The position numbers were made by a program, and so were the translations under genes. From the NCBI GenBank assembly GCA_965243615.1, contig CBDEVO010000003.1, forward strand, positions 4,340,001 through 4,404,000: a DNA stretch of 64,000 nucleotides. The letters are read 5' to 3'. Shown piece after piece: positions 1-9,081 of the stretch. Every line of letters starts with the position of its first letter. Position 1 is the stretch's first letter. The stretch is from JAJEEA01 sp965243615 (GTDB lineage Bacteria > Acidobacteriota > Vicinamibacteria > Vicinamibacterales > UBA8438). Below the pieces are notes generated by a model that saw only the letters and a program-made list of their open reading frames with translations, did not search any database and was not told the DNA's origin.

Positions 1-148
1 ACGCTTGGGCAGCGGCCTGGTTCACACCGGAGCAGAGGGCGGCCTCGCCAGGCCCGGGCCGCGGGAAACATGCTCCCGCCGAGCGGGGGTCGCGGCGCGG
101 TGTGTGGCGGCGCTTGTCACCGAGCCGCCGCGATCAGGCGACGCTCGG

Positions 149-1954
149 TCAGCCCTGCCCCCAGCCGCACGAGCGGCCGGCGTTCTGCTCGTCGAGCCAC
201 GTCTGGAGGGGCGCGAAGTAGTCGAGGATGGCGGTGGCGTCCATCTCGCGCTCGCCCGTGCCCAGCTCGAGTGCGTCGCGCCAGGGCCGGCTCGCGCCTG
301 CCTCCAGCATCGCCCGAAGCCGCTCACCCGCCGCACGGCTGCCGTAGATCGAGCAGCGGTGCAGCGGCCCCTCGTGGCCGGCCGCCGCGCACAGGGCCCG
401 GTGGAACTGGAACTGCAGGATGTGGGCGAGGAAGTAGCGCGTGTAGGACACGTTGGCGGGGACGTGATACTTGGCGCCGGGATCGAAATCGGCCTCGCTG
501 CGCGGTGCTGGGGGAGCGACGCCCTGGTACTCGGTCCGGAGACCCCACCAGCCCTCGTTGTAGGCATCCGTCGGAATCTCGCCGGAGAAGACCCGCCAGC
601 GCCACTGATCGACGAGGAGGCCGAAGGGCAGGAACGCGACCTTGTCGAGCGCGAGCCGCAGGAGCAGCCCGACGTCCCGGTCGGCCCGCGGCGCCCGACG
701 CAGCAGCCCGACCTCCACCAGGTACTCGGGCGTCATCGAGAGGGCGATGGTGTCGCCGATGCCCTCGTGGAAGCCGTCGTGGGCCCCGTCCCGATCGAGC
801 GGCGACTGGTGCCGGTAGGCGCGCTGGTAGTAGTTGTGGCCCAGCTCGTGGTGGACGGTGACGAAGTCCTCGGCGTTCACGTCGAGGCACATCTTGATGC
901 GCACGTCCGAGTCGTAGTCCACGTTCCAGGCGCTGGCGTGACAGACCACGTCGCGGTCCGGCGGCTGCACGAACAGCGATCGCTCCCAGAACGTGTCCGG
1001 CAGCGGGTCGAACCCGAGCGAGCTGAAGAAGCGCTCTCCGAAGCGCACCATCTCGATCTCGCCGACGCCCGCGTCGTCGAGCAGGTCCGTGAGGTCGTAG
1101 CCGGGGTCGGCCCGCCGGGGGGCCACGAGATCGAAGACGTTGGCCCACGTCTGACTCCACATGTTGCCGAGGAGGTGGGCGGGCATCGGGCCGTCGGGAG
1201 GAACGATGGCCGAGCCGTACTCGTCGGCGAGGGACGCGCGCACGTGGCAGTGCAGCGACTCGTAGAGGGGGCTGACCTGGCCCCACAGCCGCTCGAGCTC
1301 GGCCGTGAAGGCGTCGGGGGGCATGTCGTATCCGGTCCGCCACAGCTCGCCGAGGTCGGCGAAGCCGAGGTCGCGGGCCCCCGCGTTGGCCAGCTCGACG
1401 AAGCGGGCGTAGGCGTCGCGCATCGGCGGGGCCACCGTCCGCCAGCCGAGCCACAGATCGAGCAGCTCGTCGGTGTCGCGGACCTCGGCAAGCCGCCGCT
1501 CGAGCTCGGGCAGCGACAGGCACGCTTCGCCTTCCTCCGGGCAATACTCGCCCCGTCCGTAGGCGGCCTCCATCCCCGTGGTGATGGCCGCGAGCTCGGC
1601 CTGCAGGGCCGGGTCCGCGGGCGCCGCCACCCCCAGCGAGGTCTTCAGCCGCAGCAGCTTGCGCCGCAGGTCCTCGGGAAGCTCGACCCCGTCGAACCGC
1701 GCCGCCTCCGCGGCCAGCTCCATGGTGAGGCCGATGACCGCGGCCTGCGCTTCCGCCGCCTGCGCCGTGGTGTCCCCGGTGATGTAGGTGCTCTGTATCC
1801 AGGCCGCCCGCCCCGTGGCTACCCACGCGTCGAGCAGCCGGGCTTCCGCGTCGGCGAGAAACGTGCGGGCCTCGTCGGCAGTCGGCGGAGCCTCGCCGCC
1901 GCACGCGGCGGCGAGCACCGCGAGCACGCCGGCGAACCGCGTGATCCGAGTCAT
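149..1954 (-). CDS. M2-family (ACE-like) zinc peptidyl-dipeptidase, lipoprotein
   Basis: Predicted zinc metallopeptidase of the angiotensin-converting-enzyme family (M2), about 601 aa, the usual length for a single-domain bacterial member. The zinc site is visible as HELGH in the segment VTVHHELGHNYYQ, and the third ligand is the Glu of GFHEGIGD downstream, as in ACE. The N-terminus is a short hydrophobic segment ending in a lipobox-like LAAAC (Cys18), so the mature enzyme is probably a lipid-anchored periplasmic protein that trims dipeptides from peptides. The ATG was chosen because it overlaps the purA stop (TGATG, one shared base) and gives the signal sequence; the frame stays open upstream only as a shadow of purA. 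The overlap implies translational coupling to purA, although the functions look unrelated. Confidence 0.9.
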   Translation of the reverse strand: MTRITRFAGVLAVLAAACGGEAPPTADEARTFLADAEARLLDAWVATGRAAWIQSTYITGDTTAQAAEAQAAVIGLTMELAAEAARFDGVELPEDLRRKLLRLKTSLGVAAPADPALQAELAAITTGMEAAYGRGEYCPEEGEACLSLPELERRLAEVRDTDELLDLWLGWRTVAPPMRDAYARFVELANAGARDLGFADLGELWRTGYDMPPDAFTAELERLWGQVSPLYESLHCHVRASLADEYGSAIVPPDGPMPAHLLGNMWSQTWANVFDLVAPRRADPGYDLTDLLDDAGVGEIEMVRFGERFFSSLGFDPLPDTFWERSLFVQPPDRDVVCHASAWNVDYDSDVRIKMCLDVNAEDFVTVHHELGHNYYQRAYRHQSPLDRDGAHDGFHEGIGDTIALSMTPEYLVEVGLLRRAPRADRDVGLLLRLALDKVAFLPFGLLVDQWRWRVFSGEIPTDAYNEGWWGLRTEYQGVAPPAPRSEADFDPGAKYHVPANVSYTRYFLAHILQFQFHRALCAAAGHEGPLHRCSIYGSRAAGERLRAMLEAGASRPWRDALELGTGEREMDATAILDYFAPLQTWLDEQNAGRSCGWGQG

Positions 1955-3297
1955 CAACGGCTTGCCTCCCCCGCGACGACCGGCCGCGCCACCGCCCGCT
2001 CGGCCTGCCACCGTTCGACGAGCCCGCCCCGCACCAGGATGGTGTCGGCCCGATCGGAGCCGGTCGAGACGATCGCGAGCGGCACCCCGCTCAGGGCCTC
2101 GATGCGGGCCAGATACGCCCGCGCCTCCGGCGGCAGGTCCTCGTAGCGCCGCACGCCGGCGGTGGGCCGCGACCATCCCGGCAGGCGCTCGTACACCGGC
2201 CGGCATTCGGCGAGCACCGTCCGGCTCGACGGAAAGTCCTCGAGAACGCGGTCCCCGTGACGGTACCCGGTGCACAAGGGGATCTCGTCGAGGCCGTCGA
2301 GCACGTCGAGCTTGGTGACCGCGAGCGCGTCGAGGCCGTTCACGCGCACCGCGTAGCGCACCACCACCGCGTCGTACCAGCCGCACCGGCGGGGGCGCCC
2401 GGTCGAGGCGCCGTACTCGCGGCCGCTCTCCCGCAGCAGGTCGCCCTCGGCGCCGTGCAGCTCCGTCGGCAGCGGCCCCTCGCCGACCCGGGTCGTGTAG
2501 GCCTTGGCAATGCCGAGCACCGAGCCGATGGCGCGCGCCCCGATGCCGAGGCCGGTGCAGATGCCGCCGACCGTCGCGCTCGACGAGGTGACGAACGGGT
2601 AGGTCCCGTGATCGATGTCGAGCTGCGTCCCCTGGGCGCCCTCGAACAGCACGCACTCGCCCGCCGCGAACGCCCGCGCGAGGAACACCGACGCGTCGCC
2701 GACCCAACCCGCGAGCCGGCGCGCCGCCGCGCACACCTCGGCGTGCAGCGCCCGCCAGTCGGCCGCCGCGCCCCCGAGGGCTTCGTTGCGGGCCGAGACG
2801 TTCGCGCGGACGGCCAAGGCGAGAGCGCCGTCCTCCGACGCGTCCGCGAGGTCGGCCACGCGGATGCCGCGACGCCCGACCTTGTCCTCGTAGGTCGGCC
2901 CGATGCCCCGCGAGGTGGTGCCGATGCGCTGATCGCCGCGCCGCGCCTCGGAGTGCGCCTCGAGGTCGCGGTGGTAGGGCAGGATCACGTGGGCCCGGTC
3001 GCTGATGAGCAGGCGGTCGCCGACGTCGATGCCCTGGCCGGCGAGGGTGTCGATCTCCGAGAACAGGGCCGTCGGGTCGATCACCACGCCGTTGCCGATG
3101 ACGCAGCGCACCCCGGGGTGCAGGATGCCGGAGGGCAGCAGGTGGAGGATGAACTCGGCATCGCCCACCCGCACCGTGTGACCCGCGTTGTGGCCGCCCT
3201 GATAACGCGCCACAATGGACGCGCTCGGGGTGAGGAGGTCCACGACCTTGCCCTTGCCTTCGTCGCCCCACTGCGCACCGATGACCGCGATGTTCAC
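1954..3297 (-). CDS. purA: Adenylosuccinate synthetase
   Basis: Catalyses GTP-dependent ligation of IMP and aspartate to adenylosuccinate, the first committed step from IMP to AMP, in the cytosol. About 447 aa, normal for the family. The N-terminus carries the GTP-binding loop GDEGKGK with catalytic Asp12, then GGHNAGHT with catalytic His40. GTTSRGIGPTYEDK and the late segment STGSDRADTI are also family motifs. The start is a GTG that places the loop at the family's usual position; a longer open frame upstream has no conserved sequence. It is divergent from the ATPase gene at 3489 and overlaps the M2 peptidase start by one base, so it leads a two-gene transcript. Confidence 0.95.
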   Translation of the reverse strand: MNIAVIGAQWGDEGKGKVVDLLTPSASIVARYQGGHNAGHTVRVGDAEFILHLLPSGILHPGVRCVIGNGVVIDPTALFSEIDTLAGQGIDVGDRLLISDRAHVILPYHRDLEAHSEARRGDQRIGTTSRGIGPTYEDKVGRRGIRVADLADASEDGALALAVRANVSARNEALGGAAADWRALHAEVCAAARRLAGWVGDASVFLARAFAAGECVLFEGAQGTQLDIDHGTYPFVTSSSATVGGICTGLGIGARAIGSVLGIAKAYTTRVGEGPLPTELHGAEGDLLRESGREYGASTGRPRRCGWYDAVVVRYAVRVNGLDALAVTKLDVLDGLDEIPLCTGYRHGDRVLEDFPSSRTVLAECRPVYERLPGWSRPTAGVRRYEDLPPEARAYLARIEALSGVPLAIVSTGSDRADTILVRGGLVERWQAERAVARPVVAGEASR

Positions 3298-3488
3298 GCT
3301 ATTCCTCGTCGTGTGAAAGCCGGCTGCCGGATCCCCGCCGTCGAGCCGGGTGCTGCGGGGCGTTCCGGTCGGCGGCGCCAAGCGAACGATCGTAGCAGAA
3401 GGACCCGAGGCGCGCATCCGCCGGGGGGAGCCGCCGAGAGCGGCGCCCGGAAGGGCCGCGGCGCCGCTGGCAGCGCCCGGGGAAAGGG

Positions 3489-4553
3489 ATGCGGTTGACT
3501 GCACGGCCGGCGGAACGAAGGCTCCTCGCGGCCCTGGACGCGGCGGCGACGCGCGTGCCGGTCGTCGTCGGCGGCTGCGGAAGCGGCCGGACGTCTCTCC
3601 TGCAGGGCCTGCGGGAGCGACTCGGGCCGGCGACCGTGCTGGTCGACCTGGAACGGGTCGCCACGACTCCCGAACGCTGCCTGTCGTCGGTGCTCCGAGC
3701 CCTGCGCGGGCACGCGGTGTCCGGGGACGGCGGCGCGCCCGCGCCGGGCGAGCCGCGAGCGGCGTTCGATCGCCTCTGCCGTCTCTTCACCCGCGCCCGG
3801 GGCGTGGGGGGCGGCCCGGTCACGTTCCTCATCGACGAGATGCTCGAGATCCGCACGTTCGAGAGCTTCCCCGGGTTGCGGAACGCGTTCGCGACGTTCC
3901 GGCGTTCGCTCTGCGACGGCCCGAACCGGTTCGTCCTCACGACCCGGTTCGCGGCCCGCGCGGTGCGCCTCTTCAGCGACGCCCCCGGTCCGTTCGAGTT
4001 CGTCCATCTCCCGCCGCTGACGCCCGCCGAGGTCCGAACCGCTCTCGCCGGCCTCGGCCTCGACGGGGCGGAGCACCGGCGGCGGGACACGGCGGGGCTC
4101 GTGCACGTCCTGACGGGGGGACGCCCGCGCTACGTCCGCCTCCTCGCGGAAGCCGCGGCCGCGCACGGAGGCAGCCCCGTCGACGCCCTCGCCGCCGGAA
4201 TGCGTCCCGGCGCGCACCTCGGCACCGCGTGCCGGCTCTCCCACGAGCTGCGGCTGCACCGGGCCCGCGGGCGAGGCGCGCTCCGGGCCATCCTCCACGT
4301 CCTCGCCGCCGACGAGCCGCTGACGCTGACGGAGATCGCCGCCCGCCTCGGGCGCACGCCGGGGGCCGCCCGCGACTACCTGGCCTCGCTGCAGGACGTC
4401 GACCTGATCGAGGCCCACCGGAAGCGCTACCGCTACGTCGACCCGCTGTTGCGGCTCTGGGTGCGCCTGCACGCACGGGCCGCCCCCCCGAGTGACGAGG
4501 CGCTGTCCCGCGGCGCGCGCGAGTACGCGGCGGCCCGCGCCCCGGTGCTCTAG
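3489..4553 (+). CDS. AAA-type ATPase with C-terminal winged helix (DUF234-like)
   Basis: About 354 aa. The N-terminal half is a P-loop ATPase: a Walker A-like GGCGSGRTSLL near residue 30 and a Walker B-like VTFLIDEM near residue 115, followed by TTRF, which may be sensor 1. The C-terminal third reads as a winged helix (LTLTEIAARLGRTPGAARDYLASL, then a YRYVDPLLRLWVRLH tail), the domain order of the archaeal-type ATPase_2/DUF234 proteins. Such proteins are thought to couple ATP binding to DNA or protein interactions, but no specific role is known. It is a single gene, divergent from purA and convergent with the RNase III gene. The start codon has a purine-rich GGAAAGGG directly before it, closer than ideal. 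Confidence 0.7.
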   Translation: MRLTARPAERRLLAALDAAATRVPVVVGGCGSGRTSLLQGLRERLGPATVLVDLERVATTPERCLSSVLRALRGHAVSGDGGAPAPGEPRAAFDRLCRLFTRARGVGGGPVTFLIDEMLEIRTFESFPGLRNAFATFRRSLCDGPNRFVLTTRFAARAVRLFSDAPGPFEFVHLPPLTPAEVRTALAGLGLDGAEHRRRDTAGLVHVLTGGRPRYVRLLAEAAAAHGGSPVDALAAGMRPGAHLGTACRLSHELRLHRARGRGALRAILHVLAADEPLTLTEIAARLGRTPGAARDYLASLQDVDLIEAHRKRYRYVDPLLRLWVRLHARAAPPSDEALSRGAREYAAARAPVL

Positions 4554-4578
4554 CCCGCCTCGAGAAGTCCGCGCCGCT

Positions 4579-5556
4579 CTACGGCGCGGGCGCGGGCTCC
4601 CGCCCCGGCCCTTCGAGGTCCGCGAGGGCCCGCTCGGCCGCGCACTGCTCCGATTCCTTCTTGCTGCGGCCCTCGCCTCGGGCCAGCGCCTCGTCCCCCA
4701 CCCGAATCTCGGTCTCGAAGACGCGGCGGTGGGCCGGACCCGTGGTGCCCACGAGCTCGTACCGCGGCAGGCCCCGCTCGCGGGACTGCAGCCATTCCTG
4801 CAGCGCCGACTTGTGGTCCCGGGTCATGCCGGGCGAGACCCCGCCGGCGCGGACGGCGTCGAGCTGGGGCCTGAACCACAGCTCGATGAAACGGTCCGCC
4901 GCCTCGACGCCCCCGTCGAGGTACACGGCGGCCACCACCGCCTCGAACGTATCCGCGATCAGCGACCGCTTGGTGCGGCCGCCGGTCCTCTCTTCTCCGC
5001 GCCCGAGGAGGAGATGGTCGCCGAGGCCCAGCCCTTCGCCGACCCGGGCCAGCGCCGCCGACGAGACGAGCGCCGCCCGCGCCTTCGACTTCTGGCCCTC
5101 GTTCCAGTCCGGGCACTCGCGAAACAACCGGTCCGAGATCACGAACCCGAGCACCGCGTCGCCGAGAAACTCGAGCGACTCGTTGTCGCGGACCCCGCCG
5201 CTGGCGTCCTCGTGGGCGCGCGACCGGTGGGTCAGGGCGTGCTCCAGCAGCCCGGGATCGCGGAAGCGGTAGCCGAGCGCCTCCTCAACGGCGCGGAACT
5301 CGTCCCGGATGCGCGTCACCCGGTCGGAGACCTGCCGGCCGAACTCGGCGATGAGGCGGCGGGCGCGTTCGGCCTGCTCGCCGCGCACCGTCAGCCGCAC
5401 CTCGCCCAGGCCGCTGACGGTGAGGGGGAAGATCGCCTGGGGCGCCCCCGACGAGACGATCGCCTCGATGCCGCGGGTCTCGAGGAGCCCGCTCACCACG
5501 TCGGCCTCGATCGTGGACTGGGTCCGGAAGACGATCTGCGGATCGGAATCGCTCAC
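4579..5556 (-). CDS. rnc: Ribonuclease III with N-terminal DUF2007-like domain
   Basis: Double-strand-specific endoribonuclease for rRNA and mRNA processing. About 325 aa, some 80-100 longer than typical RNase III. Residues ~8-75 (VFRTQSTIEADVVSGLLETRG ... GEVRLTVRGEQAERARRLI, shown in part) look like a DUF2007 'signal transducing' domain. The RNase III domain follows at ~85-220 with the signature NESLEFLGDAVLG and the second acidic motif DTFEAVVAAVYLDGG. A double-stranded RNA-binding domain lies at ~245-315 (KSALQEWLQ, then ARGEGRSKKESEQCAAERAL). The GTG start overlaps the stop of the upstream phosphatase gene by four bases (GTGA), so the DUF2007 part is firmly within the translated frame. 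The fusion is unusual to me. Confidence 0.9.
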   Translation of the reverse strand: MSDSDPQIVFRTQSTIEADVVSGLLETRGIEAIVSSGAPQAIFPLTVSGLGEVRLTVRGEQAERARRLIAEFGRQVSDRVTRIRDEFRAVEEALGYRFRDPGLLEHALTHRSRAHEDASGGVRDNESLEFLGDAVLGFVISDRLFRECPDWNEGQKSKARAALVSSAALARVGEGLGLGDHLLLGRGEERTGGRTKRSLIADTFEAVVAAVYLDGGVEAADRFIELWFRPQLDAVRAGGVSPGMTRDHKSALQEWLQSRERGLPRYELVGTTGPAHRRVFETEIRVGDEALARGEGRSKKESEQCAAERALADLEGPGREPAPAP

Positions 5557-7811
5557 GGGCGGCTCGCGGGCGGCGGAAGAGACGGCGCGTCCCCGACGCG
5601 CAGGAGGACGATGGTCATGTCGTCGTGCTGCTCCGCGGCCCCGGCGAACGCCTCGACGTCGCCGAGGATGCGCTGCTTCAGGTCGTCGGGCGCGAGGTGG
5701 ATCTGCTCGGTCAGGGTGCGGCTCAGCCGTTCCTCGCCGAAGAGGTCCGATTCCTCGTTCATCGCCTCGGTCACGCCGTCGGTGAACAGGGCGACGAGAT
5801 CGCCGGTCTCCAACGCAAGGGACGACTCTTCGAGGAGCTCGGTGAACTTCTCCTCGACGCCGTCGATCTGCAGCCCCACCACCAGCCCGTCCGGGGCCAG
5901 CACCTTGGGTCGGCGAGGCCCGTCCGGCGCGCGTGTAACGTGAATCAGCGGCGTATGGCCGGCCCGCGCGTAGGTCAGCCGGCGGGCCGCGAGGTCCAGG
6001 ACGGCGTAGGTCATCGTGATGAAGGTGCGGCCGTCGAGGGTCGCGGACAGGATGCGGTTGACCTCGATGAGGAACTCCCGGGGGCTCTGGTGGAAGCGGC
6101 TCAGCGACAGCGCCACGCCCTTGAGCTCGGCCATGTAGAACGCCGCCGACGTCCCCTTTCCGGACACGTCGGCCACCAGCACCCCCAGCCGATGCTCGTC
6201 CAGACGGATGAAGTCGTAGTAGTCACCGCCGACCTCCCGCGCCGGCCGGCAGGCCGCGGTCACCACCAGCCCCGGCACCGAGGCCGTCCCCTCGGGCAGC
6301 AGCGACATCTGGATGTCCCGCGCGATCCGCAGCTCCTCCTCGAGACGGCGCTTCTCCGCAGCCTCGGCCATGAGGTCCGCGATGCTGCCGGTCATCGTGT
6401 TGAACGACTCGGCCAGCTCGCCCAACTGGTCGTCGGTGTCGACCCGGATGCGATGCGTGAAATCGCCCTCCCGGACGCGTTCGGTGCCGGTGAACAGCTC
6501 GTGCACCGCCCCGGTGATCGAGCCGGCGAGCGCGAAACCCATGATTATGGCCGCCGCCTCGATGGTCAGGAACATCACCCCGATGAACATGAGCACCAGC
6601 AGGAAGCCGCTCGCCAGGTTGGCGTCGCTGCCCTGGGCGAGCTGGCGGTAGAACACCTCGGGATGCACCGTGAAGCGCACTTCGCCGCGCCCCCGCCGGC
6701 CCGTGGACCAGTCGAGGAGATCGACATGGGCCTCCGCGGACCGGACGAGGGTCGGGGCGCCGTCCGGAGGCGGCGACCCGAACGGGAACCGGAGCGCTTC
6801 GAACGCGGCGGCGGGGCCCGCGTCCGCACCGGCGGGGCCCGCCCCGGCCCCGCCGACGGTCGGGGTGACGCTGAAATCGGTGAGCGTGACCCCACGCGAG
6901 GCCTGCATGCGCCGGGCGACTTCTCCCGCGATGGGAAGATCGGCGACCACCGCATAGACCGGACCGTCCTCGTCGAACCGCTCCACGCCGCGAGCCACCA
7001 CCGTCCAGCCCGCCCGGCCGCGCGTCACCACGAGCCCGCCGGCATCGGGGGGGGCGCCGTCGCGCGCGTCGCCCGGCCCGCCGGCATCGGGGGGGGCGCC
7101 GAGCCAGGCGGGGAACCGCAGATCGCGGGAGTCGTGGCGCCACGGCCCGGCGCCGGCCGCGCGGTCGCGGCCCGCCTGGTTCCACAACACCGCGATGGAG
7201 GCGTCGGGATAGCGTTCCTCGACGGCCTGTACCCGGCCCGCCAGCACCGCCCGCACCTCCCCCGGCTCGACGAGGCCGCCCAGGTCGATGGCGGTCATGG
7301 CCGCGAGGTCGTTCGCGTCTTCCATCACGTCCGAGAAGCTGAGCTGCACGAGCGAGGAGCTGACGGTCGTCAACAGCAGCACGCCCGACACCAGGAAGAA
7401 CACGACCGAGAGCAGGATCGGCACGAAGCCGATCAGGACGTAGGACAGCACGAGCCTCCGCCGGACCCGCCACAGGAAGCGCTGCTGCAGCAGGGTCAGC
7501 ACCCGGACAAGCAGATAACCGAGGGCGGCCACGAGGGCCACGGTTCCCGCCGTGTCGAGGACCCGCAGCCAAGCCGGGGCGGCGAGGCCGCCGAACAGCC
7601 CGACGACGGTCTTGAGCACGAGGACCGCGAGAATCGTGCGACCCGGTCCGGACGTCGCGAAGAGCTCCGCCGTCTCGCCGAGCGCCTCGATGACGAGCCG
7701 CAGGCGTCCGCGTCCGCCGCCCCCTGGCCCGCGGCCCGGCCCGCGAGGCGCGGGAGGAGGTGCAGGGGCGGTGCCTGCGGGAAGGTTGGACGACGGCGCC
7801 TGCGAAGCCAT
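5553..7811 (-). CDS. Membrane HAMP / PP2C-type (SpoIIE/RsbU-like) serine phosphatase
   Basis: About 752 aa. Several hydrophobic segments occupy residues ~40-160, followed by a large extracytoplasmic sensor-like region to ~390. A transmembrane pair then leads into a HAMP linker (ending near DDQLGELAESFNTMTGSI) and a coiled helix (EEELRIARDIQMSLLPEG). The SpoIIE/RsbU phosphatase domain fills the C-terminus, with metal-binding GGDYYDF, VADVSGKG and FTDGVTEAMNEE. Such proteins dephosphorylate anti-anti-sigma factors in partner-switching stress pathways; no partner gene is visible nearby. It is coupled to the downstream RNase III gene by a four-base overlap. The sensor region contains a GC-rich repeat at 7034-7100. 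Confidence 0.85.
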   Translation of the reverse strand: MASQAPSSNLPAGTAPAPPPAPRGPGRGPGGGGRGRLRLVIEALGETAELFATSGPGRTILAVLVLKTVVGLFGGLAAPAWLRVLDTAGTVALVAALGYLLVRVLTLLQQRFLWRVRRRLVLSYVLIGFVPILLSVVFFLVSGVLLLTTVSSSLVQLSFSDVMEDANDLAAMTAIDLGGLVEPGEVRAVLAGRVQAVEERYPDASIAVLWNQAGRDRAAGAGPWRHDSRDLRFPAWLGAPPDAGGPGDARDGAPPDAGGLVVTRGRAGWTVVARGVERFDEDGPVYAVVADLPIAGEVARRMQASRGVTLTDFSVTPTVGGAGAGPAGADAGPAAAFEALRFPFGSPPPDGAPTLVRSAEAHVDLLDWSTGRRGRGEVRFTVHPEVFYRQLAQGSDANLASGFLLVLMFIGVMFLTIEAAAIIMGFALAGSITGAVHELFTGTERVREGDFTHRIRVDTDDQLGELAESFNTMTGSIADLMAEAAEKRRLEEELRIARDIQMSLLPEGTASVPGLVVTAACRPAREVGGDYYDFIRLDEHRLGVLVADVSGKGTSAAFYMAELKGVALSLSRFHQSPREFLIEVNRILSATLDGRTFITMTYAVLDLAARRLTYARAGHTPLIHVTRAPDGPRRPKVLAPDGLVVGLQIDGVEEKFTELLEESSLALETGDLVALFTDGVTEAMNEESDLFGEERLSRTLTEQIHLAPDDLKQRILGDVEAFAGAAEQHDDMTIVLLRVGDAPSLPPPASRP
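7034..7100. repeat. 25-nt perfect direct repeat inside the phosphatase gene
   Basis: The 25-nt unit occurs at 7034-7058 and again at 7076-7100, 42 nt apart, so the duplication is in frame (14 codons). Each copy contains a run of eight G. In the protein it gives two copies of PDAGG in the extracytoplasmic region. The G run makes it a likely site for slippage or assembly error. Confidence 0.85.
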
Positions 7812-7849
7812 GGGGAGGGCGCGATGATGTTATCAGAGGGCAGAGGCGA

Positions 7850-8200
7850 TCATGCCCGATCGGGGCCGCTGGACGGCCACCCCGTCGCCTCCGCGATCCA
7901 CGCGAGATACCGCGGGTCGCCATCCACCACCGGCAACACCACGAACTCGGGCGTATCGTAGGGATGCAGCTCGCCCACCCGCCGGCGCAGTCCGTCGACG
8001 CGGGCCCTCGGCGTCTTGACGATCAACTGGCGCTCCCGCGCCCGCTCGACCCGGCCCTGCCATCGGTAGACGGACTCCACTTCCGGGAGGATGCTCACGC
8101 ATGCCGCGCAGCCCTCGCCGACGAGGGTCGACGCGAAGCGCCCGACGTCGGCGTCCATCGGAAACGTGATCAGGACCACGACCGCTTCGGAAGACGTCAC
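7850..8200 (-). CDS. cutA: CutA-type divalent cation tolerance protein
   Basis: About 116 aa, matching the family. Typical CutA segments run in order: VVLITFPMDADVGRFASTLV, then ACVSILPEVESVYRWQGRVE, then QLIVKTPRARVDGL, and ELHPYDTPEFVVLPV with the final YLAWI. CutA proteins form stable trimers and are linked to copper and divalent metal tolerance, but the mechanism is not settled. The start is GTG. The gene is divergent from the FtsB-like gene, with under 70 bp between them. Confidence 0.93.
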   Translation of the reverse strand: MTSSEAVVVLITFPMDADVGRFASTLVGEGCAACVSILPEVESVYRWQGRVERARERQLIVKTPRARVDGLRRRVGELHPYDTPEFVVLPVVDGDPRYLAWIAEATGWPSSGPDRA

Positions 8201-8268
8201 GCCTGCTCCCGTGCCGGCGGCGGGCCGCCCCGCCGGTGGCTAATCTTCGGCCCGGCTTCGACCGAAAC

Positions 8269-8868
8269 ATGAGACACATGCCTCAAGCGGCACGACGCTC
8301 TTCCCGGCCCCGCGGCCCGCATCGCGACTCCCGGGCGCGGGGACGGCCGGCCCAGCCGGCGCTCCCGTTTCCCGGCCCCGATCGAGCCGACGTTCCGCCG
8401 GTGCGGGCCCGCGAGGAGCGACCGTGGCAGCGACGGCATCTCGCGCGCCTGCTGTTCAGCCTGCTGACCGCGATTCTGATTGCCAACGCACTCGTCGGCG
8501 ATCGCGGGCTGCCGGACACCCTCCGGATTCGGCGCGAGCACCGGAACCTCGAGGCGGCCATCGCCGCCCTGCGGGCGACGAACCAGCGACTGCAGCTCGA
8601 GGTGGAGCGCCTTCGCAACGATCCGGACGCGATCGAGCACCTGGCCCGCCGGGAGCTCGGGCTCGTCCGGCCCGGCGAACGGCTGTTCATCGTCACCGAC
8701 CGTCGCACCCCGGCTCCGGTCGAGGACCCGTCCGGGCAGCGGCTCGCCTCGCGGGAACCGCCGGCCGGAACCTTGCTCGCATCCAATCGATCTGGTATGA
8801 TAAACGAACCGTTGAGGGCGGAAGTTGCAGTCGGTCGACCTCGACCGGCAAACAACTCATTCGATTGA
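8269..8868 (+). CDS. FtsB/DivIC-type septum formation initiator protein
   Basis: About 199 aa from the ATG used. A basic, proline-rich cytoplasmic tail precedes one transmembrane helix (LLFSLLTAILIANALVG) and a coiled coil (EHRNLEAAIAALRATNQRLQ, then LEVERLRNDPDAIEHLARREL). It ends in LGLVRPGERLFIV, the classic FtsB/DivIC pattern. In other bacteria the protein joins FtsL and FtsQ at the division septum. A GTG 33 nt upstream and a second ATG 9 nt downstream are alternative starts. The long N-terminal tail and low-complexity C-terminus exceed the usual ~100 aa. Its stop codon directly abuts the initiator tRNA gene. Confidence 0.8.
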   Translation: MRHMPQAARRSSRPRGPHRDSRARGRPAQPALPFPGPDRADVPPVRAREERPWQRRHLARLLFSLLTAILIANALVGDRGLPDTLRIRREHRNLEAAIAALRATNQRLQLEVERLRNDPDAIEHLARRELGLVRPGERLFIVTDRRTPAPVEDPSGQRLASREPPAGTLLASNRSGMINEPLRAEVAVGRPRPANNSFD

Positions 8869-8945
<77 letters not shown>

Positions 8946-8951
8946 AATACA

Positions 8952-8982
8952 GAACGGGCCGGCATCGTATGCCGGCCCGTTC
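8952..8982 (+). terminator. Perfect 14-bp hairpin after tRNA-fMet
   Basis: The arms at 8952-8965 and 8969-8982 are perfect inverted repeats around a three-base CGT loop. It lies 6 nt past the tRNA CCA end and is the obvious transcription stop or processing structure. No T-run follows, as is common in GC-rich genomes. Confidence 0.7.
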
Positions 8983-9081
8983 GCGTGTACCGGGCCTCGC
9001 GCAGGGCCGGACGGTCGAGCCCCCCTGGGCTCGGCGGTGGCCACGCCGGGCCAGGAAAGACGCCGACAGGAGCGGACGAAG

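Noticed and set aside
5..2146. Plus-strand frame opposite the M2 peptidase and purA
   Set aside because: Antisense shadow; the minus strand encodes HELGH and GDEGKGK.
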